8,272 nucleotides of DNA from an uncultured Mycoplasmatota bacterium (GTDB lineage Bacteria > Bacillota_I > Bacilli_A > RF39 > UBA660). The notes under the pieces are model-generated. The model worked only from the letters and a program-made list of their open reading frames with translations. It was not told the origin of the DNA and did not search any database. Each line of letters starts with the position of its first letter. Positions within the stretch are counted from its first letter, which is position 1. This document shows, piece by piece, positions 1 through 5,107 of this stretch. Position numbers and translations under genes: made by a program. The stretch is from assembly GCA_900553435.1 (NCBI GenBank), contig USDC01000025.1, forward strand, positions 1-8,272, given 5' to 3'.

Positions 1-46
1 ATGTGCTGTGTGCAAGAATGCGTGTTTTTTCTAACTATAAAGTATT

Positions 47-78
47 AAAAAAACTACAGTTTTCTGTAGTTTATTTTA
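47..78. terminator. Terminator after tyrS, possibly bidirectional
   Basis: A perfect 9-bp stem (AAACTACAG at 51-59, CTGTAGTTT at 64-72) closes a TTTT loop. On the minus strand it is followed by a run of seven T, the expected form of an intrinsic terminator for tyrS, whose stop lies about 50 bases upstream. On the plus strand the tail is TTTATTTTAG, so it may also stop transcription entering from the left edge of the window. Confidence 0.8.
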
Positions 79-123
79 GTAAAGTCTACCCCCCCCGCAA
101 TTGACATTTGGTTTACTTTTTGA

Positions 124-1350
124 CTATTTTATGATAAATGCAAAATAATTTTTCTTACCTTTTCTTATAATTAAATATTTACCAAACATTAACTCTTTTT
201 CAGTTATTATGAAATTTTCATCATTTTGTTTTATTCCATTTACTGTAATTGCATTATTTCCTAAAAATTCTCTTGCTTCTCTTCTTGAAGTGCAAACATT
301 ATTTTCTACAAGTATATCTATTAGTTTTTCGTTTATTTTTATTTCTTTTGTATCAAATGTTTTTATAACATCTTCTATTTCCTTTTGTGAAAGTTCATTT
401 ATTTTTCCGCTAAATAAACACTCACTTATTTTTAATGCTTTATTATATTCTTCTTCTCCATGAATAAAAGTAATTATTTCTTTAGCTAGTCTTTTTTGTG
501 CAGTTCTTCTTTCTGGTTTTTCATTGTGTTCTTTTTCTATTTGTTTTATTTCTTCTTTTGTTAAAAATGTTAATTTTTTCAGATAATCTATTACTGATGC
601 ATCTTCTGTATTAATTAAAAATTGATATAATTCATATGAAGATGTTTTATTTTTATCTAACCATATTGCATTTCCCTCAGTTTTACCAAATTTTACTCCA
701 TGAGAATCAGTAACAAGTGGCATAGTCATACCATAAACTGTATCTCCTGTTTTTTTTCTAATAAGTTCAATACCAGCAGTTATATTTCCCCATTGGTCAG
801 AACCAGCTACTTGAAGTGTTACGTTTCTTTCTTTATATAAATGTAAGTAATCTAAAGCTTGCATAATCATATAAGAAAATTCTGTATAAGTTATACCTGT
901 ATCTAATCTTCTTCTTACTATATCTTTGTTTAACATATAATTTATATTAAAGAATTTTCCATAATCTCTTAAAAAATCTATAAAATTAATATCTTTACAC
1001 CAATCATAATTATTAACTACTTCACATCCAAAAATATTCTTTGCTTGTTTTGTTAAAGCTTCTACGTTTTTCTTTACTTCTTCTTTAGTTATCATTGCTC
1101 TTTCTGTAGTTGGTTTTGGATCTCCGATTTGTCCTGTTGCTCCACCTACTAAAAGTATTGGATTATGTCCATATCTTTTTAATCTTGATGCGATTAAAAA
1201 TGATGAAAAGTGTCCAATATGCATAGAATCAGCTGTTGGATCTGTTCCAATATAAAAAGTTATCTTTTTATTATTTAATATATCTTCAAGTTCTGGGCTT
1301 GATATATCTTGTATTAAACCTCTATATTTTAAATCTTCAAATAATGTCAT
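124..1350 (-). CDS. tyrS: Tyrosyl-tRNA synthetase (TyrRS, class Ic, S4-domain type)
   Basis: Charges tRNA-Tyr with tyrosine in the cytoplasm in two ATP-dependent steps. The 408-aa length is close to the usual bacterial TyrRS length of about 420. The Rossmann catalytic domain shows YIGTDPTADS at 33-42 leading into the ATP-binding HIGH motif at 44-47, the tyrosine-pocket segments YMIMQ (160-164) and QVAGSDQWGN (180-189), and the KMSKS-equivalent loop KFGKT at 220-224. A helical anticodon-arm region follows, then a C-terminal S4 RNA-binding domain from about residue 340 with the typical RREAREFLGNNAITVNG core and a GKYLIIRKGKKNY ending. The ATG is preceded by AAGGAG at a 6-base spacing. It is the last gene before a strong terminator and sits directly behind a tyrosine-specific T-box leader, so its expression should rise when uncharged tRNA-Tyr accumulates. 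All catalytic motifs are intact. Confidence 0.98.
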   Translation of the reverse strand: MTLFEDLKYRGLIQDISSPELEDILNNKKITFYIGTDPTADSMHIGHFSSFLIASRLKRYGHNPILLVGGATGQIGDPKPTTERAMITKEEVKKNVEALTKQAKNIFGCEVVNNYDWCKDINFIDFLRDYGKFFNINYMLNKDIVRRRLDTGITYTEFSYMIMQALDYLHLYKERNVTLQVAGSDQWGNITAGIELIRKKTGDTVYGMTMPLVTDSHGVKFGKTEGNAIWLDKNKTSSYELYQFLINTEDASVIDYLKKLTFLTKEEIKQIEKEHNEKPERRTAQKRLAKEIITFIHGEEEYNKALKISECLFSGKINELSQKEIEDVIKTFDTKEIKINEKLIDILVENNVCTSRREAREFLGNNAITVNGIKQNDENFIITEKELMFGKYLIIRKGKKNYFAFIIK

Positions 1351-1370
1351 TTTTTACTCCTTCTTTCTAT

Positions 1371-1562
1371 AAAATAAAACTCATGATTTAAGGACGAAAT
1401 AAACCGCGGTACCACCTTAATTCATGAGATTCATGCACTTTAACTTTTAACGTAAGTTACCCGTTTTAACTAAGAAAAGTGTAACTTCATTTAATATTTT
1501 TTTAGTTTCCACCAAACACTAAATCTCTATATTTAAAATATTAAACTACTTTGCTTTTCCTT
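1371..1562 (-). promoter_or_regulatory. Tyrosine T-box riboswitch (tyrS leader)
   Basis: This leader senses uncharged tRNA-Tyr and decides between termination and read-through into tyrS. On the minus strand the Stem I base is AAGGAAAAG (1554-1562) pairing with CTTTTCTT (1472-1479). Inside lie an AGAGA-like motif and the distal GGTGGAA loop. The specifier codon TAC (1481-1483), followed by a purine, sits just before the 3' arm of Stem I and matches tyrosine. The conserved T-box AAGGTGGTACCGCGG lies at 1404-1418. The competing terminator pairs CTCATGAATTAAGG (1415-1428) with CCTTAAATCATGAG (1380-1393), 14 bp with one mismatch, followed by TTTTATTTT (1371-1379). Stem I begins only about 18 bases after the stop of the upstream YtxH gene, with no obvious sigma-A promoter between them. 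Confidence 0.97.
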
Positions 1563-1579
1563 AAACATCAAATTCTTCG

Positions 1580-2029
1580 TTATTCATTTTTTTTATTTTT
1601 CTTTTCTTCTTTTTTTTCTTCTTCTAACTTTTCAACTACTTCTTTAGCAACTGTTAAAGTTTTTTCTTTTATGTCTGCGGCTATTTTTTCTACTACTGGA
1701 GTACCTTTAGCAACAGCATAATCATATAGGTTTTCTACTTTTGCTTGAAGAACTTTTGCTTTTTGTTTTGCAATTTTTAATGCCTTTTCTTTATCAAGGT
1801 CTTCAAGTTCAGCCTTTATTTCTTCAACTTTTGCTTCTACTTCTTCTCTTACTTCATTAATATCAATTTCTTTTGCCTTTTTTACAAGCTCATCTAACTT
1901 TTCTTTTAAAGCACGTCTTGTTTCACTACCTTTTTGTGGAGCAAATAAAATTCCTAATCCAGCTCCAACAGCAGCTCCAGCAATAAACTTTCCTATTCCA
2001 CCTTTTCTTTTATTTTCTTTTTTACTCAT
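1580..2029 (-). CDS. ytxH: YtxH-domain protein (gas-vesicle-like, membrane-associated)
   Basis: 149-aa YtxH-family protein. A basic N-terminus (MSKKENKRKGG) leads into a glycine/alanine-rich hydrophobic segment at about 12-30 ending GLGILFAPQKGSETR, the signature of the family. The rest is a long Lys/Glu-rich helical, probably coiled-coil region ending in an almost purely Lys/Glu tail. B. subtilis YtxH belongs to a stress-induced operon; the molecular function is not established, though a short anchor with a cytoplasmic helical tail is likely. I chose the ATG at 2029 rather than an upstream in-frame ATG (2086) because it has AAGGG at a suitable distance, begins at the conserved domain, and overlaps the previous gene's stop as ATGAGTAA, an 8-base overlap that implies translational coupling. 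It follows a DUF948 gene, as in the Bacillus ytxG-ytxH pair, and abuts the tyrS T-box leader. Confidence 0.88.
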   Translation of the reverse strand: MSKKENKRKGGIGKFIAGAAVGAGLGILFAPQKGSETRRALKEKLDELVKKAKEIDINEVREEVEAKVEEIKAELEDLDKEKALKIAKQKAKVLQAKVENLYDYAVAKGTPVVEKIAADIKEKTLTVAKEVVEKLEEEKKEEKKNKKNE

Positions 2030-2327
2030 CTTTTTTCCCTTCTTTCTTTTTTTTACTAAAAATCCCAAATATTTTTGAAATTCCATTACTTAAAAATCCA
2101 ACTAATGCATCACTAAATAATGCAATCTTATCTGTTGTAAAATCAATTATTGAAAAAAATCCATTTAATGATTGTATTTTATCATTAACATCATCTACAA
2201 CCTTTTCTACCTTATCCATTGTGATTATTAATTTTATTCCTAATACTATTCCAATAATAAGTATTACTATTAATAATATATACACAATTATTGGTAAAAA
2301 TTCTCCTAAAAATTCTAACCCACTCAT
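2022..2327 (-). CDS. DUF948-like single-pass membrane protein (YtxG-like)
   Basis: 101-aa protein with one strongly hydrophobic segment at about 10-36, followed by MDKVEKVVDDVNDKI, the type of amphipathic helix seen after the anchor in DUF948 (YtxG) proteins. A second helical stretch precedes a basic tail (SKKKKEGKKDE). It probably sits in the cytoplasmic membrane with most of the protein in the cytoplasm. The start is secure: its ATG overlaps the upstream stop as TAATG, with AGGAGG about ten bases upstream inside that gene's last codons. The stop lies within the first codons of ytxH. Family assignment rests on the anchor-plus-helix layout and on its place before ytxH, as in B. subtilis ytxG-ytxH. 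It is shorter than most DUF948 members and the role is unknown; envelope or stress function is inferred from context. Confidence 0.75.
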   Translation of the reverse strand: MSGLEFLGEFLPIIVYILLIVILIIGIVLGIKLIITMDKVEKVVDDVNDKIQSLNGFFSIIDFTTDKIALFSDALVGFLSNGISKIFGIFSKKKKEGKKDE

Positions 2328-3250
2328 TATTCTTTATCCTCCTCATCATACATTGAATCAATAAGATTAAATAAATCATGTTCAAGTGTTTTATCTCCAA
2401 TTTCTTCTAGTCTTCTATTTTTTTCATCTTCTCTTTTATATTTATCCAATCTTGATACTTCACTTTTTTCTTCTTTTTCCTTTAATTCTTCCATATCTCC
2501 AACTGTTAAATTAGCATTATCTTCGATGCTTTGAAGTAAACTTTCAATATTACTTCTACTATTAGTATTTTTTCTTACTTTTTCAAGTTCTTGTTCTATT
2601 TCATTTACATTTTCTAAAACTTTAGTTACATCTGTTTTTTTAGTTTCTTTTTCATAATTAGAACCATACGCTTTTTTTCTTATACTATCATAGTCAGTGC
2701 TTGTCCTATTAGCATTTGCAATTTCTTTGCTTCTATTCATTATTTCTGTTTTATCATAATCTTTATCCATTATTCCATAAACTGGAGAAATAACTGGACT
2801 TGGCTTAAATACCTTAGGTTTTGTTGGCTCTTTTACTTCTTCTTTTCTTTTTATTTCTCTGTTTCTTCTTTCAACATCCATTATATTAGTAGAACCACTT
2901 CTAGTCTTTCTAACACGTGGTGTTTCAAATTCATCATCATCTAATATAGGAAACTTGAAAGTTTGTTTACTTTGATATAGTTCTCTTTCACTGACTTCTC
3001 TTTGTTCTTTTTTATACTCAGGCTCAATTCTTTTATTTTCCTCAGGTCTTCTAAATTCTATAGCCTCAGTATTCAGTTCTTTAGTTTCTTTTTCCTTAGG
3101 TATTTCACGTTGTTCTATAGTTTGTTTTTTTATTGGTTCTTTTTTTACTTCTCTTATTATAGGCTTAGATTCTTTTACTTCTTCTTCATCATCTTCTTCT
3201 ATAATCTCTTCATCGTAAAAAATATCCTTTAATTTTTTTAATACACCCAT
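2327..3250 (-). CDS. Charged, mostly disordered protein with SepF/SftA-like N-terminal helix
   Basis: I do not recognise a named family. Of 307 residues most are Lys/Glu/Arg/Asp, predicting disorder with coiled-coil stretches (about 205-290). Three islands stand out: an amphipathic N-terminal helix MGVLKKLKDIFYDEE followed by an acidic run, like the membrane-targeting start of SepF or SftA; FKFPILDDDEF at 98-108; and FKPSPVISPVYGIMDKDY at 148-165, a proline-rich motif likely to be a short linear binding site. A hydrophobic C-terminal piece (LEHDLFNLIDSMY, 289-301) may be another docking helix. There is no FtsK motor and no SepF core. It is preceded by AAGGAG at a longish 11-base spacing and its stop overlaps the DUF948 start. 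In Bacillus the gene in the corresponding place near ytxG-ytxH is sftA, so a septum or envelope scaffold is plausible but is inference. Confidence 0.6.
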   Translation of the reverse strand: MGVLKKLKDIFYDEEIIEEDDEEEVKESKPIIREVKKEPIKKQTIEQREIPKEKETKELNTEAIEFRRPEENKRIEPEYKKEQREVSERELYQSKQTFKFPILDDDEFETPRVRKTRSGSTNIMDVERRNREIKRKEEVKEPTKPKVFKPSPVISPVYGIMDKDYDKTEIMNRSKEIANANRTSTDYDSIRKKAYGSNYEKETKKTDVTKVLENVNEIEQELEKVRKNTNSRSNIESLLQSIEDNANLTVGDMEELKEKEEKSEVSRLDKYKREDEKNRRLEEIGDKTLEHDLFNLIDSMYDEEDKE

Positions 3251-3269
3251 CTAATTACACGCTCCTTAA

Positions 3270-3929
3270 TTATCCATCTATCATGTCAGTATCAGGAAGT
3301 TCATTATTAACATCTTTATAATTGTCATATTCTTCTGCATATTCCAAAATATTTTTTGTTTCCATCTCTTCTTTAGGTTTAGCAAGTGTATAAGTCTTTT
3401 CTTCAAAATCAAGTACGTCCTCATCAATTAAATTACTTATTACATTTTTATTATACCTTAAAGAAGATAAAATATAGCTAATATTAGTAACTGCTTCTTT
3501 GATATCTTTTTCTTCTACTAACACTTCTATTTTAGCATAATTATACATCATTTCAATAAAAAATTTATCATTTTCTTCTCTTATTTCTAAAAATCCTTCT
3601 TTATTATTAGCTTTTATTTTCTTAGAAAAATATGCATTACTATCTTCATTATAGGTTGGAGTCTTATTATTATAATAACTTACTATATCAATATACATGT
3701 AATACTTATTACCATCAGAAATTAAAGTTTCATTATAATCTACATCATTTATAACACTAAATCCTCTTGGTAAATAATATCTATACCCAACTTTATTTAT
3801 ATTAGCAATATTTACATCACTATTAATAACGTAATTAGCACAGTCTTCAATACTTAAGTCATTTAAATTTTGTGCACTACATCCAGTGGTTAAAAATAAT
3901 AACGCTAAAATCACAAGCTTTTTTCTCAT
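3270..3929 (-). CDS. Predicted lipoprotein of unknown function
   Basis: 219-aa secreted protein. A short type II signal peptide (MRKK, hydrophobic core at 5-13) ends in LTTGC, so Cys17 should be lipidated after cleavage. The -3 position is Thr rather than the usual Leu/Ile/Val, a mildly atypical lipobox. The mature part looks like one alternating-strand domain (YRYYLPRGFSV, YYMYIDIVSYYN, AKIEVLVEE) of about 150 residues, followed by an acidic, probably flexible tail from about 170. I recognise no enzyme motif. AGGTGGG lies in front of the ATG, and an extended -10 promoter about 30 bases upstream makes it the first gene of the run towards ytxH. Only 19 bases separate it from the SepF/SftA-like gene, suggesting that the lipoprotein, the cytoplasmic scaffold and the DUF948 protein belong to one envelope process. 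Confidence 0.8.
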   Translation of the reverse strand: MRKKLVILALLFLTTGCSAQNLNDLSIEDCANYVINSDVNIANINKVGYRYYLPRGFSVINDVDYNETLISDGNKYYMYIDIVSYYNNKTPTYNEDSNAYFSKKIKANNKEGFLEIREENDKFFIEMMYNYAKIEVLVEEKDIKEAVTNISYILSSLRYNKNVISNLIDEDVLDFEEKTYTLAKPKEEMETKNILEYAEEYDNYKDVNNELPDTDMIDG

Positions 3930-3955
3930 TTATTCACCCACCTATACGTATATTT

Positions 3956-3964
3956 ATTATATCA
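3956..3964 (-). promoter_or_regulatory. Extended -10 promoter for the lipoprotein-ytxH operon
   Basis: The minus strand reads TGATATAAT, a perfect TATAAT with the TGn extension. No good -35 hexamer lies 16-18 bases upstream, as is common with extended -10 sites. A start near 3949 leaves a leader of about 20 bases containing the AGGTGGG ribosome binding site. Confidence 0.65.
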
Positions 3965-4018
3965 TACTTTTTACAAATATAAATATTTTCTTTTTATATA
4001 TAAAGTAATAAAAACAAG

Positions 4019-4654
4019 TTATTGTAAAGTTTTAAATGCTTTTAGACAATTTATTTTAATACCCTTTTTTATAAACTTTTCTTCATACTCTGTTTTATAA
4101 ATATTTTCTTCTTCATTTCCATAATCATTATTTTCATAAACTATTTTAAATCCATTATTTTCTAATTCTTCTTTTGAATATAAAAATAAATTAACATTAT
4201 CTGTTTTCATCTGTATTTTTACATCATTTCTTGAAATTAGTTGATATTTATCTAAAAAACGTTTATTAGTTAGTCTTCTCTTAGCATGTCTTACTTTAGG
4301 CCATGGATCAGAAAAATTTAAATATATTTTTTCTACTTCATTTGAAAAAATTGTATCAATATTACTAGCATCATAACTTAATAATACCAAATTTTCTATT
4401 TTTTCTTCACCTAATTTTTTTACAGCTTGAACTAAAACACTATTATATTTTTCTATTCCAATATAATTTATGTTTTTATTTTCTTTTGCCTTTTTTATTA
4501 TAAAATTCCCCTTACCCATGCCTATTTCTATTTCAATAGGGTTATCATTTTTAAAAAAACTATTCCATCTTCCTTTATAACTTTCAGGATTACTAATAAA
4601 ATTAGGAGAGTTTTTAATAATTTCTAAAGCATTAGGATTATTTCTAAGTCTCAT
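4019..4654 (-). CDS. trmB: tRNA (guanine-N7)-methyltransferase TrmB
   Basis: Transfers a methyl group from S-adenosylmethionine to N7 of G46 in the tRNA variable loop, in the cytoplasm. The 211-aa protein starts MRLRNNPNA, the usual TrmB opening. The SAM-binding loop is EIEIGMGKG at 41-49, with acidic E68 after the second strand. The family signature NFSDPWPKVRHAKRRLT runs from 113 to 129 with D116 in the catalytic segment. KTDN (149-152) and TEYEEKF (187-193) are the other conserved substrate-binding blocks. I prefer the ATG at 4654 to the in-frame ATG at 4699 because it matches the family start and has GGGTGA six bases upstream; the 15 extra residues would be unlike TrmB. It has its own extended -10 promoter and faces away from a small plus-strand gene. 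Confidence 0.96.
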   Translation of the reverse strand: MRLRNNPNALEIIKNSPNFISNPESYKGRWNSFFKNDNPIEIEIGMGKGNFIIKKAKENKNINYIGIEKYNSVLVQAVKKLGEEKIENLVLLSYDASNIDTIFSNEVEKIYLNFSDPWPKVRHAKRRLTNKRFLDKYQLISRNDVKIQMKTDNVNLFLYSKEELENNGFKIVYENNDYGNEEENIYKTEYEEKFIKKGIKINCLKAFKTLQ

Positions 4655-4671
4655 CTTCTTCACCCAAAAAT

Positions 4672-4680
4672 ATTTTAACA
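4672..4680 (-). promoter_or_regulatory. Extended -10 promoter for trmB
   Basis: The minus strand reads TGTTAAAAT: TGn followed by TAAAAT (5 of 6 to TATAAT). Transcription would begin near 4665, just ahead of the GGGTGA site and the ATG at 4654. No clear -35 is visible. These bases overlap the -35 of the plus-strand sigma-K-like promoter. Confidence 0.5.
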
Positions 4681-4705
4681 TAACTTTTAAAATATACATA
4701 TACTA
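4677..4705 (+). promoter_or_regulatory. Sigma-K-like promoter for the coiled-coil gene
   Basis: AACA at 4677-4680, 16 bases, then CATATACTA at 4697-4705. This matches the published sigma-K pattern mACm-N16-CATAnnnTA at every specified base. A sigma-A-type TATAAT also sits at 4704-4709 but has no good -35. Sigma-E sites share the CATA core, so mother-cell expression is a safer statement than the exact sigma factor. Confidence 0.65.
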
Positions 4706-4755
4706 TAATGAAATAATAAAAAACAAACACAGATATGGAAAGTGAAGTGATTACC

Positions 4756-5076
4756 TTGAAACAAGATAGAGATATGTTTTATTCAGACTATAACTATGGA
4801 GGATATATAAACCAAATGGCACCTAATCCTAATATGTATAGTGCGAATACTAATATGTTTCAAACTCCAAATATGTTTAACGCTAGTGGAAATATGATGA
4901 GCTCTGGAGCAAATATTTTACCTAATTTAAATAGTAATGTTTATAATGAATATGAAAACAGAATATCAAAACTAGAAACTGAAGTTAAAAATCTAGAATC
5001 AAGAGTAAAAAAACTAGAAACTGAAGTTAAATCTAATACCGATGTAGAGGTTAACTCAAATATGTATATGATATAA
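4756..5076 (+). CDS. Small Asn/Met-rich coiled-coil protein, candidate spore coat protein
   Basis: No named family is recognised. From the TTG at 4756 the protein has 106 residues: a low-complexity N-terminal half rich in Asn, Met, Tyr, Gly and Ser with recurring NMY/NMF units, then a coiled coil (YENRISKLETEVKNLESRV and onward) of about four heptads, then a short tail ending NMYMI. There is no signal peptide, membrane segment or cysteine. I prefer TTG because AAGTGAT, a good match to AGGTGAT, lies four bases before it. The in-frame ATG at 4735 has no Shine-Dalgarno, and a third option is the ATG at 4774. The sigma-K-like promoter and the composition (sticky low-complexity part plus oligomerising helix) suggest a coat or crust component made in the mother cell; this is inference. 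It ends at a terminator shared with the convergent kinase gene. Confidence 0.7.
   Translation: MKQDRDMFYSDYNYGGYINQMAPNPNMYSANTNMFQTPNMFNASGNMMSSGANILPNLNSNVYNEYENRISKLETEVKNLESRVKKLETEVKSNTDVEVNSNMYMI
4968..5031 (+). repeat. 22-bp direct repeat with 42-bp period (heptad duplication)
   Basis: An identical 22-base segment (AAAACTAGAAACTGAAGTTA plus AA) occurs at 4968-4989 and 5010-5031. The offset of 42 bases equals 14 codons, exactly two coiled-coil heptads, and both copies encode KLETEVK. The middle segment NLESRVK is diverged. This looks like recent in-frame duplication that preserved the coiled-coil register. Confidence 0.9.
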
Positions 5077-5107
5077 AAATAAGCTTAGGTTTTTCTAAGC
5101 TTATTTT
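5076..5107. terminator. Bidirectional terminator between coiled-coil gene and kinase
   Basis: A perfect 13-bp stem, AAAATAAGCTTAG (5076-5088) and CTAAGCTTATTTT (5095-5107), closes a 6-base loop GTTTTT. The A-rich and T-rich flanks give a U-tract in either direction. The kinase stop codon (5101-5103, minus) lies within the stem, and the plus-strand stop (5074-5076) touches its edge, so both genes use one hairpin. Confidence 0.9.

Noticed and set aside
1..48. Possible 3' end of a plus-strand Cys-rich gene (frame 2 reads CAVCKNACFF then stop; frame 1 reads MCCVQECVFF and stops at 46-48).
   Set aside because: At most 15 codons, two frames look equally plausible, and the cysteines arise from a TG-rich string. 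GCGTGTTTTTT could also be half of a terminator cut by the window edge. Nothing can be named.
101..130. Perfect TTGACA on the plus strand with TATTTT 18 bases on, pointing into tyrS as an antisense promoter.
   Set aside because: The -10 is only 4 of 6 in extremely AT-rich DNA and there is no recognisable gene behind it.
2030..2086. Upstream in-frame ATG adding 19 residues to YtxH.
   Set aside because: It lies inside the DUF948 gene, has no suitable ribosome binding site, and the extra residues are not part of the family; the ATG at 2029 has AAGGG and an overlap start.
3002..3232. Plus-strand open frame rich in Phe, Tyr and Leu opposite the 307-aa gene.
   Set aside because: It is the complement of Lys/Glu-rich codons; the apparent hydrophobicity is an artefact and there is no ribosome binding site.
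4655..4699. Longer TrmB starting at 4699.
   Set aside because: The TrmB family begins at MRLRNNP; the longer form overlaps the promoter and lacks a ribosome binding site.
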